NCBI GenBank assembly: GCA_041651575.1
Contig: JBAZJB010000001.1
Location: 1 to 64,000 of the forward strand
DNA: 64,000 nucleotides
Direction of reading: 5' to 3'
DNA from: JAQUOT01 sp041651575
GTDB taxonomy: Archaea > Nanobdellota > Nanobdellia > SCGC-AAA011-G17 > JAFCDX01
Shown here: positions 51,701 through 59,747 of the stretch, piece after piece
Layout: each line of letters opens with the position of its first letter
Numbering within the stretch: position 1 is the stretch's first letter
Notes under the pieces: model-generated
What the model was told of the DNA's origin: nothing
Databases searched by the model: none
What the model saw: only the letters and a program-made list of their open reading frames with translations
Translations under genes and position numbers: made by a program

Positions 51701-52666
51701 ATGACAGAAGTATCTATAATAATACCTAGTTGGAACAGAAAAAATGATCTGAAAGAATGTTTAGATTCTATTAAAAAGCAAACTTTCAAAAATTATGAGG
51801 TAATTGTAGTAGATAATGGGAGCACAGACGGAACTTTGGAATTGTTAAATAAAAAATATTCATTTGTTAAAGTAATTACTAATAAAAAAAATGTTGGTGC
51901 AGCACAAGCGAGGAATCAAGCTTATCAAATTAGTAAAGGAAAATATTTATGGTTTTTAGATAGCGATTCAATAGTTTTAAGTAAAGACTGTTTGAAAACT
52001 ATGCTAAAAATTTTGAAAGAAAATCCTAAAATAGGTCAGCTTGGGGGAGAAAAAATAACTCTCGGAAATGAAACAAAAATAAGAATTTCAAATTCTGCTA
52101 TAAATCAAGATGGTACGTTTTTATATCTAGATAATTGCAAATTAAGGGAAACAGATTATATTGCAACTTCAAATTGTATTATGTTAAAAGAGTTATTGTA
52201 TAAATGCAGAGGTTTTGATCCAAGATATATTTATGGATATGAAGATAATGATGTTGGGTATGAAGTTTCTAAACTTGGTTATAAAAATTTCGTTGATGAT
52301 AGATGCTTAGTTTTGCATAAAAGAGCAATTGCTGGAAGAGTAGGGACTTTTTACAGATGGCATAAAAATAGAATAAGATTTTTATTTTTAAAAAAGAATA
52401 TTTTGTTTATAATATTTTTACCTATAATTGATATTTTTATAACCTTAAAATTATTACCAAATAGAATACAAGAAACTAAGAAGATAAATCTTAATGAAGT
52501 TGTTTCTCTAAGAAAAGAAAATGCTAAAAAACATTCGAATTTGTATAAAATAGTTAACTTAGGATTTAATTATAGTTTTAATTGGTTATTAGGATATTTA
52601 TGGAATATTGTTTTTTTACCGCAAACTTTATATTTAAAGATTAGAAAACCAAATTACTTAAAATGA
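51701..52666 (+). CDS. GT2 glycosyltransferase
   Basis: A 321-residue GT2 enzyme (rhamnosyl-type layout) with VSIIIPSWNRKNDLKECL, VVDNGSTDGT, GAAQARNQAY, LDSDSIVLSKD (metal site) and YIYGYEDNDVGYEVSKLGY (catalytic ED region). A C-terminal hydrophobic segment (about 285-305) may be a membrane anchor. It sits between two genes with a one-base gap and a four-base overlap. Rhamnosyl- or deoxysugar transfer would fit the neighbouring CDP-sugar genes, but this is only inference. Confidence 0.87.
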   Translation: MTEVSIIIPSWNRKNDLKECLDSIKKQTFKNYEVIVVDNGSTDGTLELLNKKYSFVKVITNKKNVGAAQARNQAYQISKGKYLWFLDSDSIVLSKDCLKTMLKILKENPKIGQLGGEKITLGNETKIRISNSAINQDGTFLYLDNCKLRETDYIATSNCIMLKELLYKCRGFDPRYIYGYEDNDVGYEVSKLGYKNFVDDRCLVLHKRAIAGRVGTFYRWHKNRIRFLFLKKNILFIIFLPIIDIFITLKLLPNRIQETKKINLNEVVSLRKENAKKHSNLYKIVNLGFNYSFNWLLGYLWNIVFLPQTLYLKIRKPNYLK

Positions 52667-53793
52667 AAACAAAAGCAAGAGAAGGATACTATGGTATAAT
52701 TTTGAAATTACCTAGATTTGTAAGAAGAACTTTAGCTAGAACTATATATACTTATAGTAAATTTCAATTAAAAAGATTAAAAACTCCCCAAAACTTGATT
52801 TTTTTTGTTACAGATAGATGTAATTTAAATTGTTCTCACTGTTTTTATGCTAAACATTTAAATAGAAAAACTCAAGAAATGTCCTTAGACCAAATAGAGA
52901 AAATAATAAGATCTTTAAAGAATAGATTAACTTCTATAGTCTTAACTGGTGGAGAAACTTATTTGCGTGGAGATCTTGTTGAAGTATGTAAACTATTTGA
53001 TAAGATCAATCATACTAAAAAAATAACTTTAGCTACAAATGGTACTTTACCCGATTTAATTTATAACAAAACTAAAGAAATTTTAGATAATACTAATTTA
53101 GATATTGCTGTACAAGTATCTTTAGATGGTTTAAAAGAAACGCACGATAAAATTAGGGGAGTAAAGGGTACTTTTGATAGAGTTATAGAAACTGTAAAAA
53201 AATTAAAAACCTTAAATAATTATAAGAATTTTAGTTTAAGTTTATCCACTACAGTTTGCAAAGAAAATTATAATGAAATTGAAGATCTAATAAAATTTGT
53301 ACAAGATAATTTAAAAGTTTTTCACGGATTACAATTTGTTAGAGATTCTCATAAACACAGTTATAATATTGATAAAAATATATTAAGTGATTTTACTGCT
53401 TCTAATACTTTGTCTTTACAACAAATGAAAGAGATGAATAAAAAATTAGAAAAATTAACTTCTGGAATGAGTAGTCCATTATTATTAAAAGTTACAAATA
53501 TATTCGATGATAATGCTATTTCCATACTGGAAAATAAAAAAAGATTAATGGATTGTTTGGCTGGAAAAGTAGATGGAGTTGTATTTACAAATGGAGATGT
53601 TTCTTTTTGTGAATTTACAAAACCCTTTGCTAATTTAAAAGAGTTTGATTATAATTTTTATAAACTTTGGACTTCAGAAAAAGCGAATATAATGAGAAGC
53701 AAATTAACCAATTGCGTATGTATACATCCTTGTAATATGATTAATTCTATGAGATATGATTTAAAATCTATAAGAAAAATATTTAATTGTTAA
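52663..53793 (+). CDS. Radical SAM protein with SPASM-like C-terminus in a glycan operon
   Basis: A 376-residue radical SAM protein. TDRCNLNCSHCFYAKH (C-x3-C-x2-C) is the cluster motif, GGETYLR the SAM site. The C-terminal region has Cys at CLAGKVDG, SFCEF, and NCVCIHPCN, resembling SPASM/twitch auxiliary-cluster domains. Radical SAM SPASM enzymes often modify peptides or sugars. It overlaps the preceding glycosyltransferase by four bases and is the last gene of the plus-strand operon. Its target here is not known. Confidence 0.85.
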   Translation: MKTKAREGYYGIILKLPRFVRRTLARTIYTYSKFQLKRLKTPQNLIFFVTDRCNLNCSHCFYAKHLNRKTQEMSLDQIEKIIRSLKNRLTSIVLTGGETYLRGDLVEVCKLFDKINHTKKITLATNGTLPDLIYNKTKEILDNTNLDIAVQVSLDGLKETHDKIRGVKGTFDRVIETVKKLKTLNNYKNFSLSLSTTVCKENYNEIEDLIKFVQDNLKVFHGLQFVRDSHKHSYNIDKNILSDFTASNTLSLQQMKEMNKKLEKLTSGMSSPLLLKVTNIFDDNAISILENKKRLMDCLAGKVDGVVFTNGDVSFCEFTKPFANLKEFDYNFYKLWTSEKANIMRSKLTNCVCIHPCNMINSMRYDLKSIRKIFNC

Positions 53794-55386
53794 TTATTTA
53801 TTATATTTATATAATATTAACATTGGTTGTGTTTTTTGTTCGTCTGCAAAATAAGCTTGCACTGGAGTTAATTGATTTCTATGTTTTTCTGCATAAGTAT
53901 AAGCCCATTTTGGAGTAAATACTGGTTCAAATATATGTATGATAAAGAAATCTGGATTTACTTCTTTAACTTTTTCATCAAATAATGTTTCGGTTATGTT
54001 TTGACAGGATTCATTATCTACTATTGCTCCCATTTTATCTACACAATTTGTATATTCAGTGGCATTTGTACTAAACCCATAAGTATATCCTTCAGAATAA
54101 TAAGCAATTTGTACAGTGGAAGCAGTCATTATTTTTGGTATACCCACAAAATTTTCTTTTATCCATATTCCTGCTTCTTTTTCTTCTCCATAACTTCCAA
54201 TTTTCATATCAATTAATTGGTTTGTATGTGTAAAATGTTCATAAAATCCTCCTCCTACGAAAATTAATAATGCCACTATTGCAATTTCTTTATTATATTT
54301 TTTTAAATAATCATAAATCAATAAAGTCCCTTTTGCAGCTATTATAAAAAGAGCAGGCATCAACATTAATAACCAACGATCAGTTGCTGATTTTACTATT
54401 ACTATATATAAAAATAATTGTAAAAAGGCCCATATAAAAACAAAGAAATCTGAATCTAATTCTTTATTTTTTCTCTTTAAGAATAAATCAAATCCTAAAA
54501 CCAAATTTATGAAAGTTATTAATCCAATAAATACAGCAACAAGCCAAACTTTTTCTAACAAAGAGGGTATTAAAAGCATAATATCTTTAAACGCAGTTGT
54601 AACTGGAGTACCCATAGAAACTGCTTTACTTCCAAAATAGAATTGAATTGCATTTAAAATACCAGAACCAAATAAACTAGCCATTATAAAATAAAATAAT
54701 AATAACCCTATTCCAATTATACTTGCTTTCCAAATTATTTTATCTTTTAATAAACTAAATCTTTTAGTTATAAACAGATAAAATATACAAGTAAATGGAA
54801 CCATAGCTAATGGGAATCTAGTTGAAAATCCTAAAACACCAAATAAAATACATAAATATAATCCAATTGGTTTTTCTTTTTTAATATACCAAGACCAAAA
54901 GAAATAAATGGAAAACATACTTAAACATAAAGCAGGAATATCTGTAAGTAACCTAAAAGTATAAAACATTTGTACCCAATATACAGACATCATTAATCCA
55001 GCAATTAAACCTACTTTTTTATTGTATAAATCTCTTCCAATAGCATAAGTCAAATAAACTGTTATAATAGAAGGTATAAATAATGTGAAAAATCTCATTA
55101 TTATTTCAGATAAATTTAATTTTAAGAATAAGGCCCATAACATTGGCATTAATAATGGCCTAATTCCAGAAAAATGAGCCCACCATTCTTGTGTCTGCCA
55201 ATTAAGCAAAAAACCTTTAGCTACTGCAAGATAATCTCCTTCATCCCACCATATAGGTTGCGCTCCAAGTTTAAAGAAATAATATAATCTAAATAACGTA
55301 GCAAAGGCTATTAAAACTATTAATAACTTGTTTTGATTGTCTTTAAGAAATTCTTTTATATTCCCTTTTAATTTCTCATTATCCAT
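53794..55386 (-). CDS. Membrane glycosyltransferase, GT39/ArnT-like
   Basis: A 530-residue membrane protein with about 11-12 helices and a soluble C-terminal region (about 395-530). The first extracellular loop carries WWDEGDYLAVAKG, with the Asp-Glu pair that is catalytic in the PMT/ArnT (GT39, GT83) superfamily. Such enzymes use a polyprenyl-phosphate-linked sugar, for example one made by the dolichyl-phosphate enzyme at 47287. It is convergent with the radical SAM gene (stop codons adjacent) and divergent from the cobalamin-type radical SAM gene at 55467. Confidence 0.86.
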   Translation of the reverse strand: MDNEKLKGNIKEFLKDNQNKLLIVLIAFATLFRLYYFFKLGAQPIWWDEGDYLAVAKGFLLNWQTQEWWAHFSGIRPLLMPMLWALFLKLNLSEIIMRFFTLFIPSIITVYLTYAIGRDLYNKKVGLIAGLMMSVYWVQMFYTFRLLTDIPALCLSMFSIYFFWSWYIKKEKPIGLYLCILFGVLGFSTRFPLAMVPFTCIFYLFITKRFSLLKDKIIWKASIIGIGLLLFYFIMASLFGSGILNAIQFYFGSKAVSMGTPVTTAFKDIMLLIPSLLEKVWLVAVFIGLITFINLVLGFDLFLKRKNKELDSDFFVFIWAFLQLFLYIVIVKSATDRWLLMLMPALFIIAAKGTLLIYDYLKKYNKEIAIVALLIFVGGGFYEHFTHTNQLIDMKIGSYGEEKEAGIWIKENFVGIPKIMTASTVQIAYYSEGYTYGFSTNATEYTNCVDKMGAIVDNESCQNITETLFDEKVKEVNPDFFIIHIFEPVFTPKWAYTYAEKHRNQLTPVQAYFADEQKTQPMLILYKYNK

Positions 55387-55436
55387 TAATATTAATAAAA
55401 AATTACTATTTAAAAGCTTTCTTGTTAAGAGATACT

Positions 55437-55446
55437 TATATAAATT
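55437..55446 (+). promoter_or_regulatory. TATA-like box for the B12-type radical SAM gene
   Basis: TATATAAATT is located about 25 nt upstream of the ATG at 55467, which implies near-leaderless transcription and supports that ATG over an upstream TTG at 55422. Confidence 0.55.
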
Positions 55447-55466
55447 TTTTCCTTTATTATAATCTT

Positions 55467-56987
55467 ATGAAATTTTTGGAAAAACCTAAAATATTACTAA
55501 TCGTACCTCCTATAAGGGGGAATATTAATTCAGGAATAGAATTCATAAAAGTTCCTTTAGGTTTAGGTTATTTAGCAGGATTTTTAGAAAAGCACGATTA
55601 TGCCGGTTGCGTTAAAATTCTTGATGCACATGCAGAAGGTCCTACTATAAAAATATCAGATAATTTATGGTATTCTGGTATGTCTATGGAAGAAATTAAA
55701 AAGTATTTACTTAATTATCAACCAGATATTGTTGGAATACAATGTTCTTTTACGGTTTATGAAAAAGATGCTTTTGAATTAGCCGCTTTAATTAAATCTA
55801 TTTCAAAACAATTGAAAAAAAATATTTTAGTAGTTACAGGAGGAGCACATTCTTCTGCAAATCCAGAATCTATTTTAAAATGTAAAGATATTGATATGGT
55901 TGTTAAGGGTGAAGGAGAAGTTACTTTTTATGAAATTGTTTCTAAATATTACAAAAAAGGAAGTTTGTTTGATATTGAAGGAACAGTTTTAAGACATGAA
56001 GGACAAATAAGATATAATAAACCAAGAGCTTTAATTAAAAATTTAGATCAAGTTCCATTTCCAGCAAGACATTTGTTAAAAATGGAATTATATTTGAATC
56101 ATAAATTAAATTCAATAGGTACAATGAGAAAACCTGCTACTGATATTATTACTTCAAGAGGTTGTACAGGAGATTGTGTTTTTTGTTCTATAAAAACTAT
56201 ATGGGGTAAAACTTGGAGAGGTAGAACTGCTAAAAATGTTGTTGATGAAATTGAAGAACTTGTAAATACTTATGGAGTTAAACAAATTAGAATACAAGAT
56301 GATAATGTTTCTTATAATAAAGAAAGAATGAATCAAATTTGTGATGAAATTATTTCTAGAAAATTACATAAAAAAATAAGATGGGATACTCCAAACGGAA
56401 TTGCTATATGGACTTTAGATGAACCATTACTTAGAAAAATGAAAAAATCTGGATATTATAGAATTGCTTTTGGAATTGAATCTGGTTCTGAAGATACAAT
56501 TAAATTCATTAGAAAGCCGATTAATTACGATTATGTTAAAAAAATAATTAAAATATGCAACAAGGTTGGTCTTTGGACTATAAGTCCTTTTATTATTGGT
56601 TTTCCATATGAAAATATGATAGATATACAGAAAACAATAAATTTTGCTAGTCATTCTGGATTAGATTTTGTTTTGTTTTATATTGCACAACCTTATGCAG
56701 GAACTGAATTGTATAATATTTATGAAAAAGAGAATTTAATGCCAAAAGGAATACAAATGTCTTCTAGTGTAGAATCTACTAAATATAATACAAAATATTT
56801 TGCTGCTCAAGATTTAATTAATTTAAGAAATATGGCTTACAAACAATTTTATAGATCTAGAATGAAACATTATTTAAATCCTGTAAATATTTATTACTTT
56901 TTTAAGAAATGTAGGAATTTAGAAGGATTTATACATATTATGAAAATGTTAAAGTCTCTTGTAAATTTAAATTTTTATAAAAGATGA
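55467..56987 (+). CDS. Cobalamin-binding-type radical SAM protein
   Basis: A 506-residue protein. The N-terminal part (about 10-150) is a cobalamin-binding-like Rossmann domain (LLIVPPIRG, GLGYLAGFLEKHDY, DIVGIQCSFTVYE, VVTGGAHSSANPESIL, VVKGEGEVT), although the DxHxxG loop His is not evident. The radical SAM core follows with SRGCTGDCVFCSIK (C-x3-C-x2-C). The middle/C-terminal part FGIESGSEDTIKFI, IGFPYE and a final YKQFYRSRMKHYL are typical of lipid/glycan modifying B12 radical SAM enzymes. A TTG 45 bases upstream is in frame; the ATG fits the promoter better. The substrate is unknown. Confidence 0.86.
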   Translation: MKFLEKPKILLIVPPIRGNINSGIEFIKVPLGLGYLAGFLEKHDYAGCVKILDAHAEGPTIKISDNLWYSGMSMEEIKKYLLNYQPDIVGIQCSFTVYEKDAFELAALIKSISKQLKKNILVVTGGAHSSANPESILKCKDIDMVVKGEGEVTFYEIVSKYYKKGSLFDIEGTVLRHEGQIRYNKPRALIKNLDQVPFPARHLLKMELYLNHKLNSIGTMRKPATDIITSRGCTGDCVFCSIKTIWGKTWRGRTAKNVVDEIEELVNTYGVKQIRIQDDNVSYNKERMNQICDEIISRKLHKKIRWDTPNGIAIWTLDEPLLRKMKKSGYYRIAFGIESGSEDTIKFIRKPINYDYVKKIIKICNKVGLWTISPFIIGFPYENMIDIQKTINFASHSGLDFVLFYIAQPYAGTELYNIYEKENLMPKGIQMSSSVESTKYNTKYFAAQDLINLRNMAYKQFYRSRMKHYLNPVNIYYFFKKCRNLEGFIHIMKMLKSLVNLNFYKR

Positions 56988-56988
56988 A

Positions 56989-59508
56989 TTATATTAACTT
57001 TTTATTTTTCTTTAATTTTTTTACAAAAGGAACCTTACTAGTAACTAAATTTTGTGTATTAGTATCTAATAATATTTGTAAAGAAGGTTCAGATTGTGGA
57101 CAAACATAATAAGGATCTGCAATCAAGTTTTTTATACAACTTAAATCAGGTATTTCAAATAATCCATTACCATCTAAATCCATATTTGAACAATTATCTT
57201 GATCTAATGCACATCTTCCTGTCAAATTATATGAATTAATAACCAAACTAGTTAAACAACTTATATCCGGTATTTCTACTAATCCATTACCATCACAATC
57301 TCCAGGCATAGCAAATTCTTTAGCTGCGGAATGTTTTAATCCAGTTATAATATATTGATCTGCAGTTTTAGTACAAGTATAACCATTATGACTACTTCCA
57401 GTACAATAAATTCTATATTCATCTGGACCTTGACAGTTTTTAGTTATTTCGTCAGGATTATTAATAAAAGCATCTTTAATACAAATATAATTTAGGTTAG
57501 TATTTAATAATTTTCTATCCATATACAAGGTTTTAGTAGCATTATTTTGTAATTCTAATCCTCTTACTATTATGAAAGCTTTAGTTGCACTTGCTTCTTC
57601 TCTTTCCACTGAAATATTTGATAAATTTAATATTGCTTCTGAAAAATTATAATCAAATTCTGCTACAATATCATTTGCTTGTTTAAAAATAACATGTAAA
57701 TTTCCTTCATAAGTTTGATTTAAATTAGTTGAATTATTTATTATTACAGTTGTATTTCCATCTTGAGTTTCATTTCCTTCAATATTATCACAAGCATCTC
57801 CAACACCATCATAATCTGAATCTAATTGGTCTGGATTGTAAACATTTGGACAATTATCCTTATCAGCAATGATACTATCATTATCTTCATCTGAAAAATC
57901 TTTTGCTACATTACTTATTCTTACTTGATCTATTAATCCAATAAAACCAGTTTGTCCATCATGAATATTTCTTCCAATAGTTTCTTGAACCCAATTTCTA
58001 GGCCAGTTAACATCACTATCTTTTAAACTTTCATTAATTAAAACAAAATCGTAATAGAATCTAGCTTTAGTTCCATTATGAGTTAAAGCAACATGATGCC
58101 ATTGGCTATCCGCATAATTTGTATAATCATATAATGTAGCCCAATCACTAAAATCAACTGAACTATAAATATGGCCATTAATATATAATATAGGATTACC
58201 TAAATCATCATGATCATTTAATCTTATTAATAAATCATCATTAGGATCTGCTCTATGTCTATATAAATCAGAACCAATATTATACCCTCCTTGTGCTTGG
58301 CTTGTTTTGAACCACATTTCTATTGTAAATTGATTTTGTACTCCATCAAAAGGAAGAGGAATATTTACATAATTAGAACCATCAAATTGTAATGCTTTAC
58401 CAAATTTTCCTCCTGAAACCCATTGTGGATTATTTATTAAATTTCCATTTTTATGGTTTGGAGAAGAATCATAAGCAGTATATCCTAAACCTTCATCAAA
58501 ACAATATAAAGCAACTGTATTTTCATCAGATACACAAGGATTAACAAAATTATTAACTGTTACATTCCATTCTATTGTGTCATTTAACATTTCTTCGTCT
58601 GAAACAACCGCCATTAAATTATAATTTCCTGCTTGAGTATCATTCGGAAAGAAAATATAATTAAATTCTGTTGAAACTAGATTATTATTTAAGTACCAAG
58701 CATAACTTAATGTATCTCCATCAATATCGGAGGCAGTTACATTAAATTCTTGTGAAGTTTTTTCTTCCATTGTAAAAATTAAATTTTCTGGAGAGTAAGA
58801 ATTAATTACTGGAGCAGAATTTGAAGGAGCACTAAATTCTCTTGCAATATTACTTATTCTTACTTCATCTATAATACCATCACAATAAAAAGGTCCTGAA
58901 CCATGATTATGTTTTCCTATTTTTACTTCATTACTATTGTCATTTATTGGTATTTCTGTTGCATTAACTTCATTATCTAAAACATCATTTATATACCATT
59001 TCCATTTTGTTCCATCCCAAGTCAAAGCAATTTTATACCAAGTGTTTAAATTAATAGTTTGATTAGATGAAAAATATAAACCCGTTCCCATATGAGCACC
59101 AATTTTTGAATTTGGAGGGTCTACAGCAATTATAAAATTTGTAAGACTTTCTGTTCCTTTAGAGATAATTATACAACCCCCAGCTGGAGCAACATTTCTT
59201 ATATAAATATAAGATTCAAAAGTTCCTTGAGGTAAATTATTTAATAAATAAGGACTTATAGAAACATAGTCATCAACACCATCTAAATCTATAGAAGAAT
59301 TTGTTATAAATGGACTATTATTACTCCAACTTACTCCATTCATTAATGTACCTGCATAATTTCCTGTTTCATCATAAGCAGTAATTCCGGATTCTTCATT
59401 AAAATGGTATAAAGCTAAAGTATTTGCGTCAACAGAATATTCTTCAACTGCATTTACAAATCCAATTATAAATAATAAACTTACTAAAATTAATATTATT
59501 TTTTTCAT
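56989..59508 (-). CDS. Secreted LamG/TSP3/dockerin-like surface protein
   Basis: An 839-residue secreted protein: signal peptide (about 1-20); a LamG/concanavalin-like domain (about 27-225) with ALYHFNEESGITAYDETGN and GIIDEVRISNIAREF; an Ig/cadherin-like domain (about 230-320); a second LamG-like domain (about 325-545) ending GLIDQVRISNVAKDF; a thrombospondin type 3 calcium repeat (DKDNCPNVYNPDQLDSDYDG); a beta-rich domain; and a C-terminal pair of dockerin-like repeats (CDGNGLVEIPDISCLTSLV and DLDGNGLFEIPDLSCIKNLI). It is soluble at its end, without membrane anchor. LamG domains bind sugars or proteins; dockerins usually dock to cohesins, none of which is seen in the window. Confidence 0.87.
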   Translation of the reverse strand: MKKIILILVSLLFIIGFVNAVEEYSVDANTLALYHFNEESGITAYDETGNYAGTLMNGVSWSNNSPFITNSSIDLDGVDDYVSISPYLLNNLPQGTFESYIYIRNVAPAGGCIIISKGTESLTNFIIAVDPPNSKIGAHMGTGLYFSSNQTINLNTWYKIALTWDGTKWKWYINDVLDNEVNATEIPINDNSNEVKIGKHNHGSGPFYCDGIIDEVRISNIAREFSAPSNSAPVINSYSPENLIFTMEEKTSQEFNVTASDIDGDTLSYAWYLNNNLVSTEFNYIFFPNDTQAGNYNLMAVVSDEEMLNDTIEWNVTVNNFVNPCVSDENTVALYCFDEGLGYTAYDSSPNHKNGNLINNPQWVSGGKFGKALQFDGSNYVNIPLPFDGVQNQFTIEMWFKTSQAQGGYNIGSDLYRHRADPNDDLLIRLNDHDDLGNPILYINGHIYSSVDFSDWATLYDYTNYADSQWHHVALTHNGTKARFYYDFVLINESLKDSDVNWPRNWVQETIGRNIHDGQTGFIGLIDQVRISNVAKDFSDEDNDSIIADKDNCPNVYNPDQLDSDYDGVGDACDNIEGNETQDGNTTVIINNSTNLNQTYEGNLHVIFKQANDIVAEFDYNFSEAILNLSNISVEREEASATKAFIIVRGLELQNNATKTLYMDRKLLNTNLNYICIKDAFINNPDEITKNCQGPDEYRIYCTGSSHNGYTCTKTADQYIITGLKHSAAKEFAMPGDCDGNGLVEIPDISCLTSLVINSYNLTGRCALDQDNCSNMDLDGNGLFEIPDLSCIKNLIADPYYVCPQSEPSLQILLDTNTQNLVTSKVPFVKKLKKNKKLI
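57115..57310 (-). other. Dockerin-like tandem repeat region
   Basis: Encodes two about 22-residue duplicated segments with D-x-D-G-N-G calcium loops and a following helix, spaced by a Cys-rich linker (RCALDQDNCSNM). This matches dockerin type I layout (two EF-hand-like loop-helix repeats), though without an F-hand check by alignment. Confidence 0.65.
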
Positions 59509-59564
59509 TTAGCTAAACCCCAAATATATATACTATAGTATCTATTTAATATATATAAACCTAA

Positions 59565-59597
59565 CTATTTTGTACTTTCAATTCTAACCCAAGTTTT
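59565..59597 (-). pseudogene. Remnant of a glycosyltransferase 3' end
   Basis: On the minus strand these bases encode KTWVRIESTK and a stop codon, the same as the last ten residues of the intact glycosyltransferase at 61015. 27 of 28 surrounding bases are identical (59567-59594 against 61017-61044). No coding sequence continues upstream. It marks a deletion or recombination breakpoint. Confidence 0.75.
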
Positions 59598-59702
59598 TAC
59601 TTTTATCGTAAAGCAAACCGTAAAATTGTTACTAAAGTAAGATTTTATGAAGGCCAAGGTTTAGAAGATTTTTTAAAAGAACTTAAAAATAAAGCTATTT
59701 AA
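59598..59702 (+). pseudogene. Possible truncated coding fragment
   Basis: An open frame reads through to a TAA at 59700 with a plausible protein-like C-terminus (RKIVTKVRFYEGQG, then LEDFLKELKNKAI), but there is no start codon or known family. It adjoins the glycosyltransferase remnant. It may be the 3' tail of a deleted gene on the plus strand or a chance ORF. Confidence 0.4.
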
Positions 59703-59747
59703 TCTTAATAACAAATTTTATAAATAACAAAATATTCCATTAAATTA

